Positions 14,744-22,267 of a stretch of DNA of 33,204 nucleotides are shown here, one piece after another. The position numbers and the translations under genes are program-made. The stretch spans positions 1 to 33,204 of the forward strand of contig JAADDE010000017.1 of assembly GCA_013154085.1 (NCBI GenBank). Reading direction: 5' to 3'. The notes beneath the pieces are model-generated. The model was given only the letters and a program-made list of their open reading frames with translations. It was not told the DNA's origin and did not search any database. How positions within the stretch are numbered: position 1 is the first letter of the stretch; each line of letters starts with the position of its first letter. Source of the DNA: Thermoproteota archaeon (lineage in GTDB: Archaea; Thermoproteota; Thermoprotei_A; Sulfolobales; Ignicoccaceae).

Positions 14744-15571
14744 TCAGAATATGACTTGGCCGACGTACCTCTTGTAGGCCTCTGCCCTGCCGCCGGGCTG
14801 GACGCTGCTCTCCACCACCGCGCTGAAGCTCTCCACCGCGCCCCCGGGCTCCACGGCGGACCTCTTGACCACCGAGTTGGCCTCTACGATGGATCCCCTG
14901 CCAACGTAAGCGGGCCCGATCAGCACGGCCCCAGGCTCCACGGAGGCCCCCCTCTCAATCACCACCCTCCCTTTGATCATGACTCCGTCCATCTCCTCCC
15001 CTATCATGCTGTATCCTCTGGTGAGCACGCTGAAGATGTCCGGGAAGATCTTGATAACGTCCTCGGGAGCGTCAACGTCGTGCCACGTTCCGTCGAAGTA
15101 GCTAACCTTGAGCTTGCCCTCTTTTATGAGGTTATTTATAGCAACCATGAGGTCCGACGTCTTAACCAGCTCGTCGAAGCACGTGTCGTCCAAGTAGAGG
15201 AGGCCTGCGAACACGTAGCTACCTTGAGGATCCCCTATCTTGCCGTGCCTGGATGAGGGCACGGAAGCTACCGCGCTGACGCTGCACGTCTCCCTCAAGG
15301 AGAGGTAGAAGCTCTTCTCGGCCACTATATCTCCATATGAAATCAGCAGCGGGAGGCCCAAGGCTTCGACCGCGTCCAGTATGGCTCCTATTACCCCGCT
15401 CCTCTTCTGCACAATCATTGGCACGTCGTCTACGGTCCACCCGGAAGTCAGGACGTGCACGTCGTAGCTTTCTTTCAAAGCCTCCAACGGATAGTCTATA
15501 ACCCTCTTGCCGAGGATGTAGGTCTTAAACCTCTCCGGCCTCTCGCCGCCGGCGAGGATTACTGCCCTCAA
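14744..15571 (-). CDS. NDP-sugar pyrophosphorylase-like nucleotidyltransferase with hexapeptide C-terminus
   Basis: 275 aa. The N-terminal domain begins RAVILAGGERPERFKTYILGKRVIDYPLEAL (described in parts: the LAGG loop, then a GKRVIDYP acceptor strand), continues with a uridine/thymidine-site ISYGDI and WHDVDAPEDV, and ends in a left-handed beta-helix (VVIERGASVEPGAVLIGPAYVGRGSIVEANSVV-type repeats). This is the layout of GlmU/RmlA-like sugar-1-phosphate nucleotidyltransferases. The usual GxGTRLxPLT loop is replaced by GGERPERFK, so substrate cannot be assigned. The start is TTG 15571, overlapping the purB stop by 4 nt (TTGA). Confidence 0.82.
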   Translation of the reverse strand: MRAVILAGGERPERFKTYILGKRVIDYPLEALKESYDVHVLTSGWTVDDVPMIVQKRSGVIGAILDAVEALGLPLLISYGDIVAEKSFYLSLRETCSVSAVASVPSSRHGKIGDPQGSYVFAGLLYLDDTCFDELVKTSDLMVAINNLIKEGKLKVSYFDGTWHDVDAPEDVIKIFPDIFSVLTRGYSMIGEEMDGVMIKGRVVIERGASVEPGAVLIGPAYVGRGSIVEANSVVKRSAVEPGGAVESFSAVVESSVQPGGRAEAYKRYVGQVIF

Positions 15572-16917
15572 GAGCTCACCACCCTCCTGGCGTACTCGAC
15601 TGCCCTCTCTACGAGGCGCGGAGCCATGCCTAAATAGCTCTCCGGGTCGCACAGCTCCTCCAGCTCCTCCCGGCTCAAGTGCTTGGAGATCTCGTGTCCG
15701 GCCTCCACAGCTTTACTCACGTCGCCGTGTTCACGGACGGCGTCCATGACCATTCTGTGCGCGTCGTTCCTCGCAACGCCCTTCTTTAGCGTCAGATATA
15801 TCATCACCCTCTCCGCCAGTATCTGGCAACCCGCCTCCCTCAAGTGCTTCCTTATCGCCTCTTCGTTCACCCTCAGCTTGTTGAGCAGGGACTTCATAGA
15901 CTTCAGCTGCTCGTCTACGGTGAGGAAGGCGTGGGGGAGGATTACTCTCTCCGAGGAAGAGTTCGTGAGGTCCCTCTCGTGCCAGAGGGGCACGTTCTCC
16001 AGCTCGCCGATCACAAGAGACCTCGCGACCTTGGCGAGCCCGGATATCTTCTCGGCGGTCACCGGGTTGGCTTTGTGAGGCATGGTGCTGGAGCCCACTT
16101 GTCTCCTCCCCACGCCCTCCACGAGCTCGCCGATCTCCGGCCTGCTCAGCTCTCTGACCTCCAGCGCAAAGCGGTCGAGCACCGAGGAGAGCGTCGCCAG
16201 CGCCGACACGAGCTCCGCGAACCCGTCCCGCGGGGCCACTTGCGTAGAGATGGCGTGGGGCTCCAAGCCCAAGATCTCGGAAACCTTCCTCTCCACCTCG
16301 AAAGCCAGCTCTCCCCACGAGGCCATGGTTCCGACCGCGCCACTGAGCTTCAGCCTCACGACCCTCTTCTCGGCGTCCTTCAGCCGCTCGTAGCTCCTAG
16401 CCAGCTCGTACACGTAGTTGGCAAACTTGAAGCCGAGCGTTATCGGCACAGCCCACTGGCCGTGCGTGCGGCCGACCATCGGCAAATCCCTATACCTTAT
16501 GCTCATTTCAATCATTTTCTCAATTATTTCCTTCAAATCTTTATATATCTTGCTGAGCGCCTCCCGGAACGTCAATGCCCAAGCGGTATCTACGACATCG
16601 TAGCTCGTAGCGCCTAGGTGCAAGTACTTCCCAGCTTCACCCATCCTCCTCCTCAATGCCTCGAGATACGCCATTATGTCGTGGCCCAGCTCCTTTTCGA
16701 GGGCCTCCACCTCCTCTACGCTGACGTCCTCAGCAGCCTTCAGCACCTCCTCCGGGTCGACTTCCGGTATAATGCCGAGCTCCTTCAGAGCCCTCAGCAA
16801 CGCATACTCGACCAGCGCTATCTTCTTCAGCCTCTCTTCGTGCGACACGATCTTCCTCATTTCCTCCGTGCCGTACCTCCACTCGAAGGGGCAGACGTGC
16901 ACGCGGGGCCCCGACAA
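15568..16917 (-). CDS. purB: adenylosuccinate lyase
   Basis: 449 aa enzyme of purine synthesis. It cleaves SAICAR to AICAR and adenylosuccinate to AMP, releasing fumarate. The N-terminus has PFEWRYGTEEMRKI. Conserved regions are LGATSYDVVDTA (C1), GRTHGQWAVPIT with the catalytic His (C2) and the fumarase/lyase signature GSSTMPHKANP (C3, flexible catalytic serine loop). Length fits the family. The start is given as TTG 16917; GTG 16902 (MHVCPFEWRYG) is a plausible alternative because the conserved part begins there. It is followed with a 4-nt overlap by the nucleotidyltransferase. Confidence 0.95.
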   Translation of the reverse strand: MSGPRVHVCPFEWRYGTEEMRKIVSHEERLKKIALVEYALLRALKELGIIPEVDPEEVLKAAEDVSVEEVEALEKELGHDIMAYLEALRRRMGEAGKYLHLGATSYDVVDTAWALTFREALSKIYKDLKEIIEKMIEMSIRYRDLPMVGRTHGQWAVPITLGFKFANYVYELARSYERLKDAEKRVVRLKLSGAVGTMASWGELAFEVERKVSEILGLEPHAISTQVAPRDGFAELVSALATLSSVLDRFALEVRELSRPEIGELVEGVGRRQVGSSTMPHKANPVTAEKISGLAKVARSLVIGELENVPLWHERDLTNSSSERVILPHAFLTVDEQLKSMKSLLNKLRVNEEAIRKHLREAGCQILAERVMIYLTLKKGVARNDAHRMVMDAVREHGDVSKAVEAGHEISKHLSREELEELCDPESYLGMAPRLVERAVEYARRVVSS

Positions 16918-16953
16918 TTAACCGGGGGAGAAAGGTAATGAGCGGGGAGAACC

Positions 16954-17466
16954 TTGAGGGCCGCCATGCTCATAGGGCCTCTTGTGGACGAATACGAAGT
17001 GGTGGTGCCTTGGAGCCTCTTAAAGGCAAAGGGAGTGGAAGTTGATATATTCTCCTTTGAGAAGGAGAAGCCGGTGAAGGGCAAGAGAGGCGTCGAGCTC
17101 GAGCTCTTGCCCAACAAGAGCTTCGAGGAGCTGAGCTCCGAGGAGTACGACATAGCCGTGATCCCCGGCGGCTTCGCGCCGGACAAGGTGAGGAGGGACC
17201 CAAACGTTAAGAGGTTCGTAAAAGAGATGGTCGAGAGAGGCAAGCTGGTGATTTCCATATGCCACGGAGGCTGGGTGCTGGTCTCGGCCGGCGTGGCCAA
17301 GGGAAGGAGGCTCACCGGAAGCGCCGGCATCTGGGACGACTTGAGGAACGCCGGTGCTGAGGTGGTCGACGCGCCCGTGGTGGTCGACGGAAACGTGATC
17401 TCGGTGAGGACGTGGAGGGATTTCCCGGACTTCGTGAAGGTGCTGGATGAGGTGCTGGGGAAGTGA
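16954..17466 (+). CDS. PfpI/DJ-1 family protein
   Basis: 170 aa, the usual length for PfpI-type proteins, which include intracellular peptidases and deglycase or chaperone-like enzymes. The fold signature is complete: an acidic residue near the N-terminus (LVDEYEVVVPW), the middle motif YDIAVIPGGFAPDKVRRD, and the nucleophile elbow ISICHGGWVL with the reactive Cys and following His. A C-terminal strand (VVVDGNVISVRTWRDFPDFV) completes it. The start is TTG 16954; ATG 16966 would trim the first strand. First gene of a tightly overlapping operon with cutA, gatC and nurA. Confidence 0.92.
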   Translation: MRAAMLIGPLVDEYEVVVPWSLLKAKGVEVDIFSFEKEKPVKGKRGVELELLPNKSFEELSSEEYDIAVIPGGFAPDKVRRDPNVKRFVKEMVERGKLVISICHGGWVLVSAGVAKGRRLTGSAGIWDDLRNAGAEVVDAPVVVDGNVISVRTWRDFPDFVKVLDEVLGK

Positions 17467-17771
17467 AGGTCATAATAACTACCTTCGGAAATCCGGAGGA
17501 CGCCAAGAGGATTGCAAAGAAGCTCGTGGAGGAGCGCTTGGTAGCGTGTGCGTGGGTGACCCAAAAGATAACTTCCTACTACGTCTGGGAGGGAAAGCTC
17601 CAAGAAGACGAGGAGGTGGTAGTGGTGCTCAAGGTACCGAACAAGACTTACGAGAGGGCCCTCGAGAGGCTGAAGGAGCTGCACCCCTACGAGGTTCCGG
17701 AAATAATGGCCTTCGAGCCTAATTACGTGCTCCCCGAGTACCTAAAGTGGGCTGAGGAGGTATGCGACTGA
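17463..17771 (+). CDS. cutA: CutA1 family protein (divalent ion tolerance)
   Basis: 102 aa trimeric ferredoxin-like fold protein named for copper tolerance in E. coli; its cellular role in archaea is not settled. Conserved blocks are ITTFGNPEDAKRIAKKLVEERLVACAWV, with the conserved Cys, then SYYVWEGKLQEDEEVVVVLK and LHPYEVPEIMAF. These match CutA across its length. The start is GTG 17463, overlapping the PfpI stop as GTGA. Its own end overlaps gatC by 10 nt, which indicates translational coupling. Confidence 0.94.
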   Translation: MKVIITTFGNPEDAKRIAKKLVEERLVACAWVTQKITSYYVWEGKLQEDEEVVVVLKVPNKTYERALERLKELHPYEVPEIMAFEPNYVLPEYLKWAEEVCD

Positions 17772-18049
17772 AGTTCGACGCCAAGCAAGGTGCAGAGCTG
17801 GCAAAGCTCAAGCTGAGCAACGAAGAGCTCGAGAGGCTCCAGAGGGACTTGGACGAGATTGCCGAGCTCGTCTCGGTCTTGCTGGAGGTCGACCTAGAGG
17901 GGGTGGAGCCCATGTACGCTCCCTCGGAGGCGGTGAGCGCGGCTAGGCCGGACGTGCCCGGCGAGACGCTGGGCGAGCGGTGGCTGGAGCTGGTCCCGAG
18001 GGTGGAGGAGCTGAACGGGAAGAAGTACGTAAAGGCGCCGAGACCATGA
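17762..18049 (+). CDS. gatC: Asp-tRNA(Asn)/Glu-tRNA(Gln) amidotransferase subunit C
   Basis: 95 aa. Small non-catalytic subunit that stabilises GatA/GatB in the tRNA-dependent synthesis of Asn-tRNA and/or Gln-tRNA. It has the family's helical hairpin LAKLKLSNEELERLQRDLDEIAELVSVL followed by the extended belt VDLEGVEPMYAPSEAVSAARPD and a C-terminal KKYVKAPRP. The start is ATG 17762, overlapping cutA by 10 nt. Its TGA overlaps the ATG of nurA (ATGA). gatA and gatB are not in the window. Confidence 0.9.
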   Translation: MRLKFDAKQGAELAKLKLSNEELERLQRDLDEIAELVSVLLEVDLEGVEPMYAPSEAVSAARPDVPGETLGERWLELVPRVEELNGKKYVKAPRP

Positions 18050-19146
18050 GCGACCCGTTCCTAGACCTCTTCTTGAGGAAGGTAAAGGAACTCAAGGTGC
18101 CGGCGGGGAGCGGGACCCGGCCCAAGATAGCTCTCCGGCCCCTCCCGGAGCCCAAGGGAAGCGCCGCGGGGGTTGACGGAGGGGGCGGAGCTGCGAGGGT
18201 CTCGGGGAAGAGCTTCAGGGTGGCGAGGGCCGTGGCAGTCGGCGAGGGCCACTTTGACAGAGAGCTGGAGCTGGAGCTGTCTCCGTGGGAGAGCTCGGCC
18301 GCCCTCGAGGCCTTGAGGAGCTCGGTCGAGCTAGAGGTCGCATCGAGAGTCAAGGGAAGAGTATTGCTCGACGGCTCGGCCTACACGCCGCTCTCCAAAT
18401 GGATCACTAGAGTGATAAGAGTTGCTATGGGGAGGGCGAAGCTTTCCGAAATAATAGCGCTTCCTAAGACTCTGGAGGCGCTGGGCAAGCTGGAGGAGCT
18501 GGGCAAGAAGAGGGTTACCTTCGTGTCCAAGTCTCCAATGATAAAGATCTTCAAGGAGTACTTACTCTTAAAGGAGCAAGGAGAGCTCTTCGAGAAGTAC
18601 GTGAGGGGGAGGCTGAGCAGAAAGGAGCTGAAGGAGCTGGGAAGGAGGCGTGAGCTCTTCGAGCCCTCAGCGGACGTCGACTTGATAGAAGGAGAGGGGG
18701 TGAGCGTGGGGCTCAGGCTGGGGCTCCAAGAGCCGCTCAAGAACTTGCTGTTGCCGTCGAAGTGGAAGAGGGTGCTCGATATGGCCCTCGAAAACTACAA
18801 GCTTTATACCAACGAGACCTACGACGGAAGGCTCCCGAAGGACTTGTGCTTCCTCGGGGCTCCCGTAGCTTGGTGGGCGAGCTACGGGAGGTGGAAGGTC
18901 CTCATAGAGGAGCTCGGCGACAAGCCCCTCTGCTTGGCTAGGTATAGGGAGGAGGTGGGCTCCTTCCCGGAGGGCTTGCCGGAGCTCTTGGCCGGCGCCG
19001 GCAGCACGTACAACGTCTGGCTGACCTTGGCTCACTCCTTGAGCACTCTAAAGGGTGAGCAGATGCTGGAGTACATAAAGCTGATGAGCATCCAGAAAGG
19101 TCTCGGACTCGACGAGATAAGGGAAGAGCTAATATACGTCATGTAG
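18046..19146 (+). CDS. nurA: NurA-domain nuclease
   Basis: 366 aa. NurA is a 5'-3' nuclease that works with the HerA translocase, and with Mre11-Rad50, in DNA end resection. The RNase H-like core shows the expected acidic residues: D44 in AAGVDGGGG, E88 in the following helix and D109 in VLLDGSAYTPL. A long helical insert (about 150-200) and a C-terminal segment (NVWLTLAHSLSTLKGEQMLEYI) follow. The start is ATG 18046, overlapping gatC by 4 nt. The usual partner herA is not in this window, so the gene sits away from it or herA lies elsewhere. The assignment rests on motif order. Confidence 0.75.
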   Translation: MSDPFLDLFLRKVKELKVPAGSGTRPKIALRPLPEPKGSAAGVDGGGGAARVSGKSFRVARAVAVGEGHFDRELELELSPWESSAALEALRSSVELEVASRVKGRVLLDGSAYTPLSKWITRVIRVAMGRAKLSEIIALPKTLEALGKLEELGKKRVTFVSKSPMIKIFKEYLLLKEQGELFEKYVRGRLSRKELKELGRRRELFEPSADVDLIEGEGVSVGLRLGLQEPLKNLLLPSKWKRVLDMALENYKLYTNETYDGRLPKDLCFLGAPVAWWASYGRWKVLIEELGDKPLCLARYREEVGSFPEGLPELLAGAGSTYNVWLTLAHSLSTLKGEQMLEYIKLMSIQKGLGLDEIREELIYVM

Positions 19147-19167
19147 GGTGGAGGGCGGGGACTGGGA

Positions 19168-19410
19168 GTGCTCTCCCTGCAGTTCCAAGATTACATAATA
19201 GTCGCCAACCCGGCTGACGTAATAACCCCCTACCAGACGCTGGCCACCCAAGGGATACTGACGCCGCTCCAGAACTTGATACAGAACACCATAGCCAGCT
19301 ACACGCCGGAGTACATAGTTCCCGCTACAATAATGTACGTCGTAATAGCAATGTTCATACTGGCCCTGTTCCTCTACATAGTGACGAGGATCGTGAGCCC
19401 CATAGTGTGA
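19168..19410 (+). CDS. small single-pass membrane protein, unknown
   Basis: 80 aa, unrecognised. The first 50 residues are polar and poor in charge (QFQDYIIVANPADVITPYQ, then LQNLIQNTIASYTPEYI). One strong C-terminal membrane helix follows (TIMYVVIAMFILALFLYIV) with a TRIVSPIV tail. The start is GTG 19168, 21 nt after nurA. The next small membrane gene starts 7 nt downstream, so both are likely in the nurA operon. A structural or envelope role is possible but not shown. Confidence 0.65.
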   Translation: MLSLQFQDYIIVANPADVITPYQTLATQGILTPLQNLIQNTIASYTPEYIVPATIMYVVIAMFILALFLYIVTRIVSPIV

Positions 19411-19417
19411 GGAAGCA

Positions 19418-19723
19418 ATGGCGGTACTGGTAGTTCCGGACTGGTTGCTGGTGTTTTTGGCCTACGCCAGCGCCCAAGCGTTTTGGTACAGGGCGCTAGC
19501 CTCCCTTATCATTAACTTAGTATACGGGATGAACCAAAAGAGCGGGTGCTGGTTTCTAGCCCTCGCCTTGGGCCTCGCGGTCGCGCTGTTCAACACAGCC
19601 TTGTTGCTGTCTATGGTTACGCTCACCTCGCCGCTGGCCGAGCCCTTACTGCTCTTCCCCCTCCTCGGCGCCCTCGTCCTCGAACTCCCACTCCTTTACC
19701 TCTTCGTCGATTGCCTTATCTGA
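19418..19723 (+). CDS. small membrane protein (three helices), unknown
   Basis: 101 aa, very hydrophobic, with about three membrane helices (VPDWLLVFLAYASAQ; CWFLALALGLAVALFNTALLL; EPLLLFPLLGALVLELPLLYL). The start is ATG 19418 with GGAAG just upstream, 7 nt after the previous gene, which supports it being real. The last 78 nt overlap the convergent acidic protein. Part of the third helix is therefore the antisense of a Glu-rich tail (GAG codons read as CTC on the other strand), and this end of the prediction is the least certain. Confidence 0.55.
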   Translation: MAVLVVPDWLLVFLAYASAQAFWYRALASLIINLVYGMNQKSGCWFLALALGLAVALFNTALLLSMVTLTSPLAEPLLLFPLLGALVLELPLLYLFVDCLI

Positions 19724-20170
19724 GAGCACTACATACATCCCGTCCTCGGTGTCCAAGAGCACAGCCTTGTAGTCGCCCTCCGGCCTGCCCTCGTAAACGA
19801 ACACGTTGTCCCCGAACTTCACCCACCTAAGCTTCTCCAAGTCGACTTCCTTCGGGCTGGTGCGGAGCACCGCCGCTCTCTTCAGCCTGACAGGCCACTT
19901 GGCGAGCTCTCCCTTGAGGCCCCTTCCCCCTCCGGCTCGGACCACGAGCTTCCCCGACTTGGCCTCGAACTCTACGTAGTAGCCCTCCACCAAGCCCTTC
20001 TCTTCCATCTCTATCAGCTCTCTGTGGAGCGCGTTCGTCAGCGCGTCGTACGCGTCTCCCTTAACCCTCTTCAAGTCGACCTCCGTGCTTTCTTTGAGCC
20101 TCAGAACGGGAAGCTTGACGCCGTCAACCGTCACCTCCCCGACCTCGTAGACCCTCTTCCTTGCCTTCAT
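19646..20170 (-). CDS. hypothetical protein, unknown function
   Basis: 174 aa, no recognised family. A soluble alpha/beta protein with a basic N-terminus (MKARKRVYEVGEVTVDGVKLPVLRL). It has a helix with LTNALHRELIEMEEKG, several strands (YYVEFEAKSGKLVVRAG; WVKFGDNVFVYEGRPEGDYKAVLLD) and a strongly acidic tail (EEVKEWEFEDEGAEEGEEQ). The start is ATG 20170. A TATA-like element around 20197-20205 is shared with the divergent aminotransferase. The acidic tail is encoded within the 78-bp overlap with the membrane protein gene. Confidence 0.7.
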   Translation of the reverse strand: MKARKRVYEVGEVTVDGVKLPVLRLKESTEVDLKRVKGDAYDALTNALHRELIEMEEKGLVEGYYVEFEAKSGKLVVRAGGGRGLKGELAKWPVRLKRAAVLRTSPKEVDLEKLRWVKFGDNVFVYEGRPEGDYKAVLLDTEDGMYVVLSDKAIDEEVKEWEFEDEGAEEGEEQ

Positions 20171-20196
20171 GGTCCCGCAAAGCTGTTATCGCCCCC

Positions 20197-20205
20197 GATT
20201 TTAGC
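20197..20205. promoter_or_regulatory. shared TATA-like element for divergent genes
   Basis: GATTTTAGC on the plus strand lies about 24 nt upstream of TTG 20224. Read on the minus strand as GCTAAAATC it lies about 31 nt upstream of ATG 20170. Both spacings fit archaeal promoters, and it supports choosing TTG 20224 for the aminotransferase. Confidence 0.45.
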
Positions 20206-20223
20206 CGCACGGGCCTGGGTCCG

Positions 20224-21342
20224 TTGTTCAGCGACTTGACCGCAGAATCTACGTTGAAGTTCGTTGCAAAAGCTAAATCCTTGGCGAAGGAGGTTAAAGC
20301 GAACTTGGGGCTGGGGGAGCCCGACAAGCCTCCTCCGAGGGCCCTGGTCGAACTGCTGAAGGACTCCACAAAGCTCAAGCCCACCTACACCCCTTCCGGA
20401 GGCCTTAAGGAAGCCCGCGAGGCCGTCGCGGAGTGGCTCTCCAAGAGGTACGGCGCGGACGTGGGACCGGAGGAGGTAATGATAACTCCCTCCGGCAAGG
20501 CCGCGCTCTTCTTAGCTCTCTCCTACGCGTCCACGCGCTACTCCTCAGCCAAGCTCTTCGACCCAACGTACTACAGCTATGAGCCCGTCCTGAAGGCTTG
20601 GGGCGTAAGCGTTGAGAAAGTAGGCATGATTAAGGGGGAGCTGTCCTACGAGTTTCCCGAGATAGAGGTCGGAAGGGAGGTGGTCGTGGTCAACACCCCG
20701 GCGAACCCCACGGGGGCCGTCTTGGGGGAAAGGCTCCTCGACTTGGTAGGGATGGCCGCTGAAAGGGGGGGCTTGGTGGTGTCGGACGAGCCCTACGACG
20801 TCTTCGTTTATGAGGGGAAGCACTACAGCGTGCTCCAGCACGAGAAGTGGAGGGAGGCCGCGATCTATGTGTACAGCTTCAGCAAAATCTTGAGCGTTCC
20901 GGGATGGAGGCTGGGAGCGCTGGTGGCAGAAAAGGAGGTGATCAAGAAGCTCTCCGCGGCGGCCTCCAACGTCTACGGATGTCCCTGCAAGTGGGAGCAG
21001 GTGGCTCTGGCGCGCTACCTGAGGGAGCACCCGGAGGACTTGGAGAGGCACGTCTCCGACATGGTCAGCGAGTACTCCCGGAGGAGGGATATGGTCGTCA
21101 GAGAGCTCGAGGGCGTGGCGAGCTTCGTCGGGGTGGGCAGGGGCTCGTTCTACGCCTTCCCCGAGTTCGAGGCCGACGGGGAGGAGCTGGCGCTGGAGCT
21201 GGCGAAGAGGGGTGTAATAGTCATACCCGGCTCTGTATTCTCCCCGGGGGCCCGGAGGAACTTAAGGATCAGTTACTCAGCCCCGTTAGAGGAGCTAAGG
21301 CTGGGCTTAGGGATCTTGAAGGAGGTAGTGAAGGAAGGTTAA
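20224..21342 (+). CDS. class I/II pyridoxal-phosphate aminotransferase
   Basis: 372 aa fold-type I aminotransferase. It has the substrate-side GLGEPDKPPP near the start, TPSGKAALFLAL, NTPANPTGAVL (Asn contacting PLP), SDEPYDVFVYEG and the Schiff-base lysine in SFSKILSVPGWRLGAL. The carboxylate-binding Arg is in NLRISYSAP. These match the aspartate/aromatic/alanine aminotransferase group; substrate is not assigned. The start is set at TTG 20224 (FSDLTAESTLKF) rather than the longer frame from 20161. The longer frame would overlap the divergent gene's start, and a TATA-like element sits 24 nt upstream of 20224. Adjacent glutamate synthase genes suggest a link to glutamate-dependent transamination. 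Confidence 0.88.
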   Translation: MFSDLTAESTLKFVAKAKSLAKEVKANLGLGEPDKPPPRALVELLKDSTKLKPTYTPSGGLKEAREAVAEWLSKRYGADVGPEEVMITPSGKAALFLALSYASTRYSSAKLFDPTYYSYEPVLKAWGVSVEKVGMIKGELSYEFPEIEVGREVVVVNTPANPTGAVLGERLLDLVGMAAERGGLVVSDEPYDVFVYEGKHYSVLQHEKWREAAIYVYSFSKILSVPGWRLGALVAEKEVIKKLSAAASNVYGCPCKWEQVALARYLREHPEDLERHVSDMVSEYSRRRDMVVRELEGVASFVGVGRGSFYAFPEFEADGEELALELAKRGVIVIPGSVFSPGARRNLRISYSAPLEELRLGLGILKEVVKEG

Positions 21343-21376
21343 AGAGACTTTAGTGGGTCCCACCGCGGGAACACTG

Positions 21377-22267
21377 TTGTGCGGCATAGCCGGCGTGATG
21401 TTTAGCAACAGAGAGGAGCACGTCGGCCAGTTCTTGTTCACGATGCTTAAGAGCCTCCAGCACCGCGGCATGGATTCGGCCGGGGTAGCCATATACCGGC
21501 CAGAGCCCAAGGACTGGCTCGTGAGGATAGTGGTCGAGGACGAGCCGGAAGAGGCTCTGAGCAAGATAAAGTACAGGTTGAACGTTACTAAGTATGAGAG
21601 GCCTAAGAAGCTGAACGACGGCACGTACTTGATAGAGTTCGTGGTTCCCGGTAGCATAAAGCTGGACGAGATCAGAAGCGTGCTGAGGAAGCTGGGCTTC
21701 CCCATACTCTCTTTGGGGAGGTACTCCGTAATTTCGAAGGACGTAGGCCTCGTCGAGGATGTAGATGGCGTCTTCAAGTTCAGCGAGTCCAAGGGCACCC
21801 ACGGGATAGGCCACGTGAGGTTCTCTACCGAGAGCGCAGTGGACGCGATACACGCGCACCCCTTCCAGACCCCCGAGTTCCCCGACATAGCAATAGTCCA
21901 CAACGGCCAGATCACGAACTACTGGAAGATGAGGGAGTACTTGGAGCTCGACGGCCACGTATTCCAAACGGACAACGATTCTGAGCTCATAATACACTAC
22001 ATAGTTAACAAGCTGAGAAAGGGGATGGGGCTCGAGGAGGCCTTGGAGAGTGCCGTCAGGGACCTAGATGGGCCCTTCGCGTTCCTCATTTCGATGCCGG
22101 AGGGGATAGGGATGGCCAGGGACAGGCTCGGCCTGAGGCCTCTGGTAGTGGCCGAGGGCGATGGGGTGCTGGCGGCCGCCTCTGAGGAGGTAGCGATAAG
22201 GAAAATCTTGCCCGAGAGCAAGATATACTACATGAGGCCCGGGGAGGTGAGAGTATGGACGCAGTGA
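21377..22267 (+). CDS. glutamate synthase, class II glutamine amidotransferase subunit
   Basis: 296 aa. An Ntn-type glutaminase domain that releases ammonia from glutamine for the synthase encoded next. The start is TTG 21377 because the following codon is Cys (CGIAGVMFSN), which must become the N-terminal nucleophile after Met removal. An upstream in-frame extension would bury it. Conserved parts are LQHRGMDSAG, GIGHVRFSTES, AHPF, the oxyanion-hole HNGQITNYW, TDNDSELI and MARDRLGLRPL. It overlaps the downstream synthase gene by 13 nt. In archaea this subunit is usually a separate gene, as here. Confidence 0.92.
   Translation: MCGIAGVMFSNREEHVGQFLFTMLKSLQHRGMDSAGVAIYRPEPKDWLVRIVVEDEPEEALSKIKYRLNVTKYERPKKLNDGTYLIEFVVPGSIKLDEIRSVLRKLGFPILSLGRYSVISKDVGLVEDVDGVFKFSESKGTHGIGHVRFSTESAVDAIHAHPFQTPEFPDIAIVHNGQITNYWKMREYLELDGHVFQTDNDSELIIHYIVNKLRKGMGLEEALESAVRDLDGPFAFLISMPEGIGMARDRLGLRPLVVAEGDGVLAAASEEVAIRKILPESKIYYMRPGEVRVWTQ

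Noticed and set aside
20161-20223. Longer N-terminus of the aminotransferase from TTG 20161.
   Set aside because: It would overlap the divergent gene's start, lies upstream of the shared TATA-like element, and the extra residues do not match the family.
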